Assembly: GCA_963575745.1 (NCBI GenBank)
Contig: CAUYUJ010020693.1
Location: 651,791-715,790, forward strand
Source: Prorocentrum cordatum
Taxonomy: Eukaryota > Sar > Dinophyceae > Prorocentrales > Prorocentraceae
DNA: 64,000 nt
Direction: 5' to 3'
Shown: positions 29,096 through 40,157 of the stretch, one piece after another
How positions within the stretch are numbered: the stretch's first letter is position 1
Layout: each line of letters begins with the position of its first letter
Position numbers and translations under genes: made by a program
The notes under the pieces: model-generated
The model's input: the letters and a program-made list of their open reading frames with translations, nothing else
What the model was told of the DNA's origin: nothing
Database searches by the model: none

Positions 29096-29415
29096 GCTCA
29101 CAGCACGCCTTGATATGCGCACGCGTTGCATTATGAGCCGAAGGTTGCGAGGATATCTCAGGCGAAAAGTTCACTCGGGTCCCAGAGGGCCAGCGCAAGC
29201 AGGCCCGTTAGGCCCTAAAAAGGGAACGCAGCCAGACAGCAGACAGCATGCAAGTGGAGTTGCGTGTCGACGTCGGCCGAGGGCCGAGGGCCCTTTCTCA
29301 CTAAGCCGTGCCGCGCAGTGACTGAAGGCATCGACCCCCCCCCCCCCGACCACCCGTCCGCCCAAATTGTCCGTAGCCGAATTCCCCAAGGAGTTCAAGT
29401 TGAGCGTGTTACACC

Positions 29416-30950
29416 ATGCCATCAATGCATGTAACGCGTGTTGCGTTGTGCGCCCTCGCTCTTGCTCTCGCGCCCATGTGGGCAGTTCATTTCATGTGCG
29501 ACGATGCAGATGCAGATGTTGATATGATCGGGGGCGAGGCCCCCGACCACCCAGCAGATGCAGATATGTCCGACGACGCGGCCCCTGACCCAGCGGCCCC
29601 TGCAAGCCCTGACCCACCTGCAGCCCCAGATGATGACGCCCAGCGCTTCGCCATCGTCCCTTGGAGGCCGCCCGTGGCATTCGGATCCGTCGCCCGCGAC
29701 GAGATAGTCGGCATGCTTGCACCTCCCAGTGTTTACGTCAGGTTCCCTCTGCAACGCGTTTTTGATCAGGTCGCTATGTATGTCAGTCGTGGTGACGGCG
29801 GCCGCTCCAACCTTCGCGACCTTGAGACAGAAGAGCTGGCATCGTATTTCACGCAATCTGATGCACCACGCCTGTCGAGCAAGACTTGCGTTGCGGATAG
29901 ATTGGACGTGTCGAGATACAATGTCGAGAAAAAGCTCAATCGTTTTGCTACGTGTTTGCTTCACTCTGATCGCATTGTGCAGGATAAGTTCGTGAATACT
30001 GTCGCTCAGGCATCCTCCAAGAAACTTCTGTGGATCGAGCTGTGCCGTTACGACGCCACGCCGATGAACGCCACTGTGTCTGAACATTTCGAGGAGGTCT
30101 TGGGCCGAGCAGGCGCCATCGCCGACCAAGCCCAATTGGATCTGCTAGGGCCAGACGCGTTGGCCCGATCTTCCGACTTAGTACGGCCAGGTTCCACGGC
30201 GTCGACGAGCAAGACGTCGACGCGTGCCCATCTGCTCGATACAGAGCAGCGGTACGCAATGTTGGTGATGGCGCCAGACGAGAGTGGAACTGACAGGTAT
30301 ATTGCGTACATCGGTGATTCTCTCACGTGGGTACAGGCAACCGACAGGAGCGCAGCAGCAGCAGATAAAAGGGCAGTGTTGGAGACCACCACTACGCCCG
30401 TTGCGTCCAAAGACTTCGGCATGAAAATGCGCATCACCTCCACTGATTCGGCCAGCGGCAACTTCGTAGTCGAACGCTCGATTACGAAGGACAGGGGCTC
30501 CGAGTGGACCAACTTGCATTACGGCTGCCACGTTCACAAAATATCGAATGGCATGGGTAATGTTTTTGACATGGTGCGGCCAACCATCACAGGTGCGTTG
30601 AATTTCGCACTGTCGGTGAAAGACGCTTCCAGCATGGGCATTTTTAGAAAGGTGTTCGTTGGTTTGGCCGTCGACCGCATTGCGTTCACAACCGCCCCGC
30701 CGACATCCGAGGCGATGGCGTGCAAAACCGTTGTGCTGGAGTTGTTCCTCGGTCGTGGTAGGGAAGTTGAGCTGAGACGACATCTGCTGTTAAGTGTCCT
30801 CACTGGTGATTGGCGCAAGTGTGACGTTGTGGAGATCTATTCGCCGATGGGTTGCCATTTGAACGCGAGCCACGTGCGCTCGAACGTCGCCAGGGTCATT
30901 TCTTATTGTTTGCTCGGCCGTTCCTTCAAGGACTATCAGATGCCTCGCGG
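29416..30950 (+). CDS. Exon 1 of a large multi-exon gene, function unknown
   Basis: The frame is open from ATG 29,416. A hydrophobic leader (VALCALALALAPMWAV) precedes an acidic Asp/Ala/Pro segment, and the start may instead be the internal Met of MCDDADADVD. The folded part has LLWIELCRYDATPM (about residues 206-219), RITSTDSASGNFVVER, WTNLHYGCHVHKISN and FLGRGREVELRRHLLL. The D..., D...N and CxxHxxxN pattern recalls RNase H-fold transposases, but this is only a resemblance. Coding character ends at RSFKDYQMPR (about 30,950); what follows is GGCC repeat. The sequence logically continues at 32,470 (PRHRLAGADLSVDQVG). Confidence 0.65.
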
Positions 30951-32465
30951 CATTCTGCCGCCGCGCGCGTTCGGTGGGTCTCGGGCCTTGGGGGTCTCGG
31001 CCCCGGCGGCGCTTCTGGGCTGCGGCTTGGGGCGTCCTGAGATATCTTGGACGCGGTGTGACTGTGCAGGTCGTTGGGGCCCCAGGGCCCCAGGGTCCCA
31101 GGGCCCCAGGCCCCAGGTGGCGATGATGGCGGCGGCGGTGGCGGTGGTGACACTTATGTATGTATGCAGGGCCTGCAGGGGCGTCCTGTCACCGTTATGT
31201 CCCCTGCCGTATATGAGGTGACAGGGGCGGTAAACTGATGATGGCGATGGTGGTGGGTGCGCAAACGCCAAAGACCGCCACGTGTGACGCCTCGGCCGTT
31301 TCTGAAGAGCGACGACGGTGGCGGGGCCTTGGCGGCCTTGGTGGGGGCGCGACGAAGAAGGGGGGGGGGGGGGGGAGCATGTGACTCATGACTCATGTTT
31401 TGAGCCCTGGGACCCTGGGACCTGGGACTGAGGCTCATGAGGAGGAGGAGGAGGAGGAGGAGGAGGAGGAGGAGGAGGAGGAATATGGGAAGGAGGAGGG
31501 GGAGGAGCAGGAGGAGGAGGAGGAAGAGGAAGGGAGGGGGGATGAGATGGAGGAGGACGGAGGGAGGTGGGAGGGGGCGAGGGAGGGAAGGAACAAGGGA
31601 AGGAGGGAGGGGCGGAGGGAGGGAGGGAGGGAGGGAGGAGGAGGGAGGGAGGGGGAGAGGAGGGGAGGGGGAGCAGAGGAAGGAGGAGGAGGAGGAGGAG
31701 GAGGAGCAGGAGAAGCAGGAGGAGGAGGAGAGCTTCGGGATTCTGTCGCTAGAGGGTTTGCCCCGCCAGATTCCAGATTTCGCCTCCCGTGACCCCCGTG
31801 GTCTCTTAGAGAGCTTGCCCCGCCAGATTTCGTTTCCCGCAAGGGCTCTGGGCCCATGGGTTGCGAGGGGAGAAACAACAATGATTGTGGCAGCAACAAC
31901 ACCAGCAGAGAGAGAATGCTGTGAAGGAGAGGAGGGGGGGAGGGGGCGGGGTAGGGGTAAGAGCCCGAGTCTGAGGAGCAATGGGGGTGAAGGGGGTGAG
32001 ACGAGGAGGGGGGCGAATGGGGCCTGAGGAAGAGGGCGACGACGATGGCGGATTGCAGCCCCTCGCGCGTGCTGCCAGCGTTGCGAGGATGTCCCAGTGG
32101 AAACCCCATTGCCGATGAGCCGAAAGCCGCCAGGCAGCCACGCACTCGATCCCATGCAGTCTTTTTGTTTTTCGCGCGGCCAAGGAGGTCTCAGGCGAAG
32201 CGCTCAGATTTAGCTGCTTAGCGCCGACCGACGTCATATCATTTGATCGTGCTCCGTGATGCTGCGCGAAGGGCCTTCATGGCCCATGGCCCATGTCCCA
32301 TGTCGGCAAGGCAGCGCGACCGCGAGGAAAGCCCTGGTAGGTAGATGGGGGAGGGCGCGCATTGTTGCCCGAAACCCTGCCATGAACCACGCAGCGTAGC
32401 GGCGTAGCGTAGTCAGCAGCTAGACTCGACAGCTAGATTTGGCACACCTCGGCGCGCGCGGGGTC
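30951..32465 (+). other. Putative intron 1
   Basis: About 1.5 kb without coding signal: GGGCCCCAGG words, a G14 run near 31,360, GGA and GGGA tracts (31,437-31,730) and reverse-strand CTCC frames. Exact splice sites cannot be assigned. Confidence 0.5.
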
Positions 32466-33235
32466 GCGGGGGCGGACCCTCGACACAGGTTGGCAGGAGC
32501 AGATCTCAGCGTCGACCAGGTGGGCCTATGCGCAGCGGTGCATGGGCTTCTTGTCCCCGCGTACCACGAGTTCGTGGTGAAGTGTTCGGGCGGCAGGGCG
32601 GGCGCGGCAGCGTCGGGTGATGCCGCCGCAGCGCCTGGCCACTTAGCGCTGGCATGGGCTGGCGTTCGTGTCGATGATGATGGCGCGGCGCCAGCTGGAG
32701 CGGCGGCGCCCGTGGCGAGGCCGAACGACTTCGTCAGAGAGAATTCAGAGAAACGGCAGAAGGCGCACGCGTTTATCAAGGAGAACCCTCTCGCAGACCT
32801 CTTCATGGTCAGGATCGTGATGGAGCCCTGGCGGAAGTTGATGCGAGATTACATTTCGACGTCTGGTCACCAATGGGATCGGCAGCAGGGCGCCAAGGAG
32901 GCGCATGTCATCCACAACAGTATTGATGCGCCTTACAGAGCCACCAGACTGGAGCTCCTGGCGAACTCAACCTTCGAGTCAGAGTTTATGGAACCCGTCT
33001 CAGCAGCGTATGTGTCACCTGTTTGGGCTCGCGTGCCGACGGATGCCAGGACTGTCGGATCCAACGCCACTGCCTTCCGCATGCTCAGTAGGAGCGGTTG
33101 CATCATTCATCAAAACATTAAGGTGCCTGCGACAAAATTCCCTACGAAGCTTTCCAGATTGATTCAAGAGCCGTCACTGGCCCAGGAGTTCTCGGACGAC
33201 GGCCACTGCCTCAGGGGAACTTTCACCGACGCGTT
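32466..33235 (+). CDS. Exon 2 of the large multi-exon gene
   Basis: The frame reads PRHRLAGADLSVDQVGLCAA, VHGLLVPAYHEFVVK, an Ala-rich insert, then NDFVRENSEKRQKAHAFIKE, VRIVMEPWRKLMRDYIS and VGSNATAFRMLSRSGC, up to LRGTFTDAFI. Amphipathic, well-mixed composition contrasts with the flanking repeats and supports real coding. The frame closes at the TAA directly after FI, exactly where the inverted-repeat intron begins, so this is an exon end rather than a true stop. Predicted to join exon 3 as ...AFI/KAHPGGLNHG. Confidence 0.65.
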
Positions 33236-33773
33236 TATCTAATGGCCTTCGGCCAAATCCGCCACCGTGCCTAGTAATGGGTCATAGGCCTCTCGGGTTT
33301 TGCATCTCGGGTGCCTGTTGACTCTTGGAAGCGGCTTTGGGCCATCTTGGGCCAAATCTTGGGGGCTGTTTGGGAGGCTCTTGGAGCTTGGTTGGCGGTT
33401 CTTCGGGGCGTCTTGGTGGGTGGTCTGGTAGCCTCGCGGTGGCGTCTGGAGTCTGGAGTCTGGTGACCTGGTGAGTCTGGTAGCCGAGGGTTTTAATTTT
33501 CGCGTTCGGGGGCCGCGATCTTCGCGGGGCGAGAAAGGGGGGGGCTGTCAAAACATGGCCTCCCAAAGTCATGCGACAAGACGCGGGATCCCACCAGGGT
33601 TGCGCGACAAACCCGAGGAGATTTCGGAATTTTGGCGCCCCTTGGCACTTTCTCAAATGATTCCTCATGGTTGAGGCTGAGGCTCAGGCTCGGCTCAGGG
33701 CGAGGGAAGGACCGGGGGACACGCCCGCTCCGTCGCTCCGTGCCGAAAGGCACGGTGGCGCGGTGGCGGATCA
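33236..33773 (+). other. Putative intron 2, introner-like, with terminal inverted repeats
   Basis: Begins TAATGGCCTTCGGCCA then AATCCGCCACCGTGCC; ends GTGCCGAAAGGCACGG then TGGCGCGGTGGCGGATC. TCCGCCACCGTGCC and GGCACGGTGGCGGA are reverse complements (an 8-bp GGTGGCGC duplication lies in the right copy). ATC occurs at both exon borders (TTTATC / GGATC), like a short target duplication, and there is no GT-AG at these edges. The same terminal pair occurs at 58,386-58,830, and the right end at 63,401. Confidence 0.6.
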
Positions 33774-34815
33774 AGGCGCACCCCGGCGGCCTGAACCATG
33801 GCGACGCCATCCAGAGGTTGCGCCTCATCGCCAAGGTCACGCATATAGAGTCAGTGGCGCAGGAGGCGGGCCACGCACGGACTCGGAGGCGCCTCGTGGG
33901 GCAGTCCGTGCAAACGCACAGGATCCCCCTCACTTACCTCAACGCCCAGATCGTCTGTGAGCGGCATCGTCTGCGATGGACTTCCTTGTGCAAAGGGTTG
34001 GCAGTGAAACCGTGCCGCAAGTACGATGCAGCCGCGATGAAGAAGGCGCAGGCGCCGCGGGACAGGGCACCACCAGCTGTCATGAAGCGACCATCGGGCG
34101 GAGGCGGTCTTTTCAGGGCTTTCTGCCGCCAGGAGCAGACCATGGCTACCGCCGAGGCGTCCAGGCGGTTTCGCGCCCGCGACCAGTCTGGGGAAGCCGA
34201 GGAACGCCTCCGACGCATTGCAGCGGCTGCCACGAGGGCGCACCGCGCTGGTGGCAAGGGTTTTGGGCCGAGCGCACGAGATGCGCAGCGGGCTGCCGTG
34301 GCTTCGCGTCGCAGGGGGCTCGCGGCGCAGGCGCAGATGCAGGGTGACCGTGTCGAGTGCGCTGCGTTGGCGACGGCGCCCGCGGCCGATTTGATGAACG
34401 CGGGCGCCGCCGCTTTCGAGGGCGCCATGGCGGCGATCAGGTCGCAGGTCGCGCATCGACAGTTACTGGAACGAGAGACGTCCCGAGCATCGGGGGCTAC
34501 GTGCGCGGCATTCGCATCTACTGTCGGGTCGGCTCACCGTGATTCTGTACTTGGTGGGATCCCAGACGCAGTTCGTGTCAAGGGCGCGCTGGTACCTGTG
34601 CCCGATAGATGCCTGAAGACGTTTTACGTCGGCTTCGACGTGAGCGAGGTGGCAAAACAGATCGGGTCTTTTTCGTTCGCCACGTCGAAATACACGAACG
34701 CAGGGAAGGTGCTCGATCTTGATTGGGAACGTAAGAACAGAATGATTCATCACGATGATCAGAAGCCGACCGATGCACCATATGTCGAGACGGATTGTTT
34801 CAAATCGTCAACGCT
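33774..34815 (+). CDS. Exon 3 of the large multi-exon gene
   Basis: The frame continues with HPGGLNHGDAIQRLRLIAKV, THIESVAQEAGHARTRRRLV, RLRWTSLCKGLAVKPCRKYD, AAAMKKAQAPRDRAPPAVMK, then a long basic/Ala helical region (ASRRFRARDQSGEAEERLRR) and, at the end, LKTFYVGFDVSEVAKQIGSF and YVETDCFKSST. Lys/Arg content and the helical region suggest a nucleic-acid-binding or structural segment. After about 34,815 the frame enters GGGGCCCTGG repeat. Confidence 0.65.
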
Positions 34816-35685
34816 TCGCGCATCCCCGCCAGCCCAGTGCCCAGCCCAGTCAGACAAGATGCTTTGGGCCCTGGGGGCCCTGGGGCCCTGGGGCTTGAGG
34901 CCACCAGGAAATCAGGAGAACGGCGACCGCCGCCGCGAGGAGAACCGTGACTAGGGACTAGGACCAGGAAGGAAGTGCAGGAGACGAGAAGGGTTTGCTA
35001 GCGATCGGGGGTGGCAAGGCGGAGGATACGGATAAGGAGGAGGAGGAGGAGGAGGGGGAAGCGAACTCGGAGGAGGAGAAGGAGGAGGGGGGGAGTCAGC
35101 AGGACCATCATCAAGCGAAACACGCGGTCCGACAGAGGAAACGGACTGGAGGAGGAGCGCCAGGACCATGAGGGAGGATAAAAACATGAGCGGGATGGGG
35201 CGCGTGCAGAGGAATGCGTACAGCGGATAAAAGGGCCTGCTGCCTCCGAGGCTTCTTGGGCCCTCATTCGGAGGTTCTTGGGGCGTCTCTGAGGGGCATC
35301 TTGGCGGCCCCTGCGGTCTAGAGTCTAGAGTCTAGAGTCTAGAGTTTCTGGTTGCCTCGGTGCCTCGGAGATGCGCGCGCGGGAGAGTTGCGCCCGACCC
35401 GCCCGTGCGCAGGGCCCTGGCCCTGGAGGGCGCCTGTTGGAGCCATCCTGGAGCGCGTCGGTCAAAGAAGGACGGGGAGGCTATCTAGTGGCCTTTGGGG
35501 CCCTGGGGCCTCGGGCATGGGATTTCACTTCTCATCTCTGGCCATTTCTGGGCGGTCCTGGCAAATCGCTGCCACCCCCCTCGTCGTCCAGGTCGTCCGG
35601 AGTCCGGAGTCCAGGTCCAGGGTGGCAGGGGGAGGGGCTCACCCCTCCCCGACGGGGAAGCAAGGATTGAAAGGGAACTGTCTTA
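34816..35685 (+). other. Putative intron 3
   Basis: Contains GGGGCCCTGGGG words, a GGA tract (35,035-35,095), and four TCTAGAG heptamers (35,316-35,344). No coding signal. Confidence 0.5.
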
Positions 35686-36680
35686 AACATCTACCCGCGC
35701 CCTATGGCCCTATTCAAGGGTTGGCTGGGTTTGGCTTTTGCGTGTGCTCTGAGGTTGGTAAGCAAGTGCTTCGAGTTCGGAACAAATACTTGAGGTGTCT
35801 TAAGGCATGGGCGCCAATGCGAAGCAACATGAGAGCAGAGCTGGCGGACGGTTTCTTCGTTGTTGAATTCATCTGGACACGGGATGCTGTAAGTGATTCG
35901 TGGTTGGGATATTTGTGTGACTCGATGAATTCCGCCGATGGGGAGACCCCAGCAGATCAGAAGGGTTCAGAGGGCTCTTTGTGGTACCATGTCGGTTTTA
36001 TGTCGCTGAGTCCGTACAGGCCTACCCACCAGCTGCTCCATCGTTTGCCTGATCAGCCTGGGAGCCCATTCGCGTTCGTCAAAGCTACAGGCGAGTACCT
36101 CACTGAGTGGGAACTGTGCTCACATGTTTGCTTGCGGTCGAATTGGACCTTGCGGTTGCATCAGATCGTCAGCACAGCGGAGGTCGTTGCAGAGATGGAC
36201 CCCCGCATCGTCCCAGTGCGGCGCTACGCCGACGATATGCATTTGTGGCCCTTGCGCGCTGGTGGCGGCGGCCGTCGCGAGCAGGGCCCAGACGGTGACG
36301 TCGCCGAAGACGGTGCCGTGGAGGAGGTCGATGAGGGCGAGCCTGACGAGGGCGACGTCGCTGTCGCGCCAGAGGTCGAGGTGCTCGACGATCACGAGCG
36401 CGGCGACGGCGTCCGCGAGATGCAGTCTCTGGGCGCCGCCGTCGAGGATGGCTTGTTCGACGACGGCGCCGGCTACGGCGATGCCCCTGGCGGCCCTGGC
36501 GGCGGCCCGGGCCCAGGCCCAGGCCGCGGCCCAGGGGGCCCAGGCCCAGGCCCAGGCCCAGGCGGCGCGGCCAGCGGCAGCGGCGACCCACCTGGCGGCG
36601 CGCCGCCGCCGCCGCCGCCACCTGCTGGAGCTGCTGGAGGCGGCAGGCGGCCAGCGCTGCACGGCAGAGGACACTCGAGG
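35686..36680 (+). CDS. Exon 4 of the large multi-exon gene
   Basis: From about HLPAPYGPIQGLAGFGFCVC the frame runs through RVRNKYLRCLKAWAPMRSNM, RAELADGFFVVEFIWTRDAV, GSLWYHVGFMSLSPYRPTHQ, EWELCSHVCLRSNWTLRLHQ and IVPVRRYADDMHLWPL. It then becomes an acidic segment (VEEVDEGEPDEGDVAVAPEV) and a Gly/Pro-rich tail that fades into GGGGA repeat by about 36,680. The globular part is clearly coding; the right border is uncertain. Family not recognised beyond its evident continuity with the neighbouring exons. Confidence 0.6.
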
Positions 36681-37575
36681 GAATTGGCGAGGAGGGGGAT
36701 GAGGGAGGGGGAAGGAGGGGGGAGACAAGGGGGAATCAGAGGGGGGACAATGAGAAAGGTGAGGAGGAGGGGGAAGATGAGGAGGAGGAAGAAGACGACG
36801 GGGGGGGAGGGGGGCGAATGGGGGGAGAGGGGGCGGGGCAGAGAGGAGGGGGAGGATGAAGGGGGGGAAGATGGTGGGGAGGAGGAGCGGGGGGAAGGGG
36901 GAGGGGGATGTGAGGGGGAGGAGGGGGGAGCGGTGGAGGGGGCCGAAGACCGAAGGGGAGGAGAAAGGAGGAGGAGGAGGAGGAGGAGGAGGACCAGGAA
37001 GAGGAGGATGAGGACTGAGGAGGAAGAGGAGGATGAGGAGGACGAGGAGCAGCAGTAGTAGCAGCAGGAGCAGCAGGAGCAGCAGGAGCAGGAGCAGGAG
37101 CACGAGCAGGAGGACGATGAGAAGAAGGATGGCTTTTTCCCAACCATCCTGTGATGTTGGGTCCTCGTTTTGAAGAGACGTCGCCCCGCGTTCTCTTCTC
37201 CTCCCCTCCTCCTCCCCTTCCTCCCTCCTCCCTCCTCCCACCCACCATCATCGTCGTCATCGTCATCATCGTCGTCATCATCACCGTCATCACCATCATC
37301 GTCGTAATCCTCACGACCGTCATCATCGCCATCATCGTCATCATCATCGTCGCTGTCATCACCACCATCATCCCTCACACGCTTCGCGGCCCCATAGGGA
37401 GTTCCACCTGCCGCCCGCATGTGTCCCCTACCCCCTACCCCCTCTCACGCATCGTGGCCCCGTAGGGCCATAGGGAGTTTCACCGCCACCGAAGGCTCCA
37501 GGGACTCCAGTGGGTGGGTGGTGGGTGGTGACTGGGTTGGTTGGGTGGGTGGGTGGGTGGGTGGTGGGTGGGTCG
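36681..37575. repeat. Intron 4, left part: GGGGA, GGA and CATCAT tracts, GGGT repeat
   Basis: G-rich simple sequence, then a segment (TTCCCAACCATCCTG...GTTGGGTCCTCGTTTTGAAG, 37,138-37,182) that is duplicated at 46,805-46,849, a (CAT/CGT)n tract, and GGTGGGTGGTGGGT words at 37,508-37,575 in which element Q sits. Confidence 0.75.
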
Positions 37576-37788
37576 TGGGTGCACTTTAGGCCCGGGCAGG
37601 CATGGGTGAGTGCTTCATAATGTACGCGCGCGGACACCTTGGAAACGTCGCCCGCGCATGCAGCTCGGGGCGCAGGGGCGAAGAGAGGGGGGGGGCGCCC
37701 CCCCCCTTCGCTGCCCGCGCCGAGGGGCTGCGAGGAAGGGGGGGCGACGGGCCGCGGTGGCCGCGCTCACCTTGCGATTTGATTTTTC
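37576..37788 (+). repeat. Element Q repeat A1
   Basis: Identical to 45,579-45,791 at a constant 8,003-bp offset. Confidence 0.97.
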
Positions 37789-37841
37789 TCGGGTTTCTCT
37801 GCTGTCTTTTGCGCTTCGCATCCATTTGCTTGGCGGTGGCG

Positions 37842-40157
37842 ATGGCAGGCGAATGTGGATTGGCCGCCATAGGGAGTACGTTGCCGGTCGACGCGCGCGC
37901 TCGCTTCTGGTGTTTCGTCAGGGAGGTAGGCATCGAGGACGTCGACGACCTGGCATTTTTCTTTACCACGGTGGAGGCAGCCGCGGCCTCGGGACAGGAG
38001 GAGGCGTGGCGGCGAGCTCGGCAGCTCGCGGGGCATCCGCGAGTGGCAGCGTGGCACAGGGTGGCCCGCGAGGCGCAGTCAGCGCCGCCCGCGCGCAAGG
38101 CGGACGCTCCGCCACGCGCGCTGGCGATGGTCCTCCCTGGCTTGCGCCCGCCAAGAGGGGGGCGCGGCGTGCAGCGCGCGGCGGCGAGCGCCTCCGGCAC
38201 AGAGGAGGCGGACGCCGCGCAGCGCGCCAGCGCGGCCGGGGCAGCGGTGCAGCTGTCCGCGTCCTGGGGCCCAGCGCGCGGCTTGGCGCGGGGGCTCCCC
38301 GAGGGCCAGGCGCAGCGCTTGTGCGGACCCGGGTCCGCGGCGGCGAAGAGGCTGGCGCGCTTCGCGAGCGCGGGGGTCCGGGACGCGCTGCGCGTCTGGG
38401 CGAGATGGGAGGCGTGGGCCCGAGCACGGCAGCTCGAGCCCCTCTCCGCGGAGGCTGCTGGCAGCGCACTGATGGTGGACGAGTTCATATGTCATATGTG
38501 CGGTGAACAAGCCTCCGGGGTGCGCGTGTGGAATCGGTTGAAGTGGCTGCAGAAGTATCTCGGTGCGCCGTTCGCGCTCGAAGACGCGATGAAGCCAGAC
38601 GCGCGGCCCGCGAGCAAAGCGGGGGGAGAGTTGCGGCAAGCGACCGTGCTCGAGCCGTGCATGGTATCGTTCCTGCATCAGATACTTGCCGCACAGGCAG
38701 CGCAGCGCGGTTGGCTCGAGGTTCCCGCCGCTGCAGCGATCGCGCTGTGCCACGGGTGGCTGAGATTCCAGCATTTGTCACGGTCGTACCCGATTGAAAG
38801 GACGAGAGCGCTGGCCTGGTTCAGATGTTACCGCGGAAAGCGCGGCGGATGTTTCGATTGGTGCCTGGTGCGGACCGCGGAGCCGCGTTGCGCAGCGGAT
38901 GTGCTCTGGGACGCGTGGCATAAGCGCGCAGGGGCTGCCGGCGAAGGCGCCCCCCTGCCAAGGGGCCTCGCGGCGCACGAGGATACGGGGCAGCTCTGGC
39001 GTCTCGCGCACTTCTCAAAGTTTCTGCAGTCTGAGATCGGCCTTTGTCTGAATTCACCGCTCGAGAGGAAACTGATCACGTCGTACAGCCTGAGGCGTTT
39101 CATGCCGACGTTGGCGGAAAGCGTGCAGCTTCCGTGGACAGAGCGCGTTGTTGGCGGGGGCTGGACGCCCCGCGATGGTGGCGGAAGCACCGGCGCCCCG
39201 AACATGATGCCGTTGCGATACGCTGGAACCAGACGTGAGCAGCAGGGTTTCGTCCGTCTGTACATGCACGAAGTGTTTCACGAGGCCGTGGCCAGCTTGC
39301 CAGCCCCCCTGCGATTCGAAGGGGTCAAAGCTTGGTGGGATACGCCAGCCGCGCAGGAGGTCGCAGCGGGCGCGCGGCGCCGCGCGATGCAGCTGCTGGC
39401 GGCGCAGGGCGCGCCCGAGCCCGCGAAGTTTCTGCCGCCGGCGGTAAAGAAAGAGCTGGCGCGCCGGCGGTTTGGCGCGTTCACCGCGTCCAATTACGGG
39501 GAGCAGAGCGCAGCGCTGAGGCGACAGTTCCGCAGCCGGGGCCGCCGCGCTGCCCAGCCGCCGCAGCGGCCGCGGCGGGCGCAGCGCCTGCGCGGGATCG
39601 CTGGTAAACGCGCGCTAGAGGAAGGCGAGATCGGCAGCGATGAGGAAAGAGACAGCCAGTCATCCGCAGCGTTGCCCGTCGAGCGGGCAAAGCCGGCAGC
39701 ACAGCCGAGTGCCGGGGAGCTTGCGGGAGCAGCGGCGCCAGCGGTTGGAGCTGCCCCTGCGGCAGCAGCAGCGCAGGCGCAGGCAGCGCCAACGTCACCC
39801 CTTGGGGGCGATGTTGTTGCAGCAGCAGCGCAGGCGGGCGCATGCGGCGCCAGGGGCTTTGTAATTCGCGCGGAGCGTTTCTTTGCCGCGCAGGCGCAGG
39901 CAGCGTCACCGTCGCGGGCGTATGTGCAGGCAGCTGCAGCAGCAGCGCGAGCGCATGCAGCGCCAACGTCAGCCCTTGGGGGCGACGTTGTTGCAGCAGC
40001 ATCAGCGCAGGCGGGCGCACGCAGCGCCAGGGGTCGTCGTGCGCGGAGCGCTTCTTTACCGCGCAGGCGCAGGCAGCGTCACCGTCGCGGGCGTATGTGC
40101 AGCCCGCTGCAGCAACAACAGCGGTGCAGGCGCACGCAGCGCCGGGGGGGAGCGTAA
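37842..40157 (+). CDS. Tyrosine recombinase ORF of element Q
   Basis: Start chosen at ATG 37,842 (MAGECGLAAIG), the first ATG beyond repeat A. Residues about 20-75 (FWCFVREVGIEDVDDLAFFF) form a module also found in the gag. The recombinase begins near residue 165: AAAKRLARFASAGVRDALRV is the core-binding part, CHGWLRFQHLSRSYP (Arg near 308) is box I, and ITSYSLRRFMPTLAESV (Arg near 417) is box II with His replaced. GGW and MPLRYAG (Tyr near 459) suit the nucleophile region. The last 150 residues are Ala/Gln-rich and encoded by a 174-bp tandem repeat. It ends at TAA 40,155, but the frame is open again to 40,790. It would integrate the circular element DNA. Confidence 0.8.
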   Translation: MAGECGLAAIGSTLPVDARARFWCFVREVGIEDVDDLAFFFTTVEAAAASGQEEAWRRARQLAGHPRVAAWHRVAREAQSAPPARKADAPPRALAMVLPGLRPPRGGRGVQRAAASASGTEEADAAQRASAAGAAVQLSASWGPARGLARGLPEGQAQRLCGPGSAAAKRLARFASAGVRDALRVWARWEAWARARQLEPLSAEAAGSALMVDEFICHMCGEQASGVRVWNRLKWLQKYLGAPFALEDAMKPDARPASKAGGELRQATVLEPCMVSFLHQILAAQAAQRGWLEVPAAAAIALCHGWLRFQHLSRSYPIERTRALAWFRCYRGKRGGCFDWCLVRTAEPRCAADVLWDAWHKRAGAAGEGAPLPRGLAAHEDTGQLWRLAHFSKFLQSEIGLCLNSPLERKLITSYSLRRFMPTLAESVQLPWTERVVGGGWTPRDGGGSTGAPNMMPLRYAGTRREQQGFVRLYMHEVFHEAVASLPAPLRFEGVKAWWDTPAAQEVAAGARRRAMQLLAAQGAPEPAKFLPPAVKKELARRRFGAFTASNYGEQSAALRRQFRSRGRRAAQPPQRPRRAQRLRGIAGKRALEEGEIGSDEERDSQSSAALPVERAKPAAQPSAGELAGAAAPAVGAAPAAAAAQAQAAPTSPLGGDVVAAAAQAGACGARGFVIRAERFFAAQAQAASPSRAYVQAAAAAARAHAAPTSALGGDVVAAASAQAGARSARGRRARSASLPRRRRQRHRRGRMCSPLQQQQRCRRTQRRGGA
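39786..40145 (+). repeat. 174-bp tandem repeat in recombinase tail
   Basis: GCGCCAACGTCA(C/G)CCCTTGG at 39,786 and 39,960; a partial third unit ends near 40,145. The period is a multiple of three, so the reading frame is preserved. Units share GGGGGCGA(T/C)GTTGTTGCAGC and CAGCGTCACCGTCGCGGGCG. Confidence 0.85.

Noticed and set aside
31388-32155. Long ORFs on both strands between exons 1 and 2 of the large gene
   Set aside because: GGA/GGGA low complexity; considered intronic.
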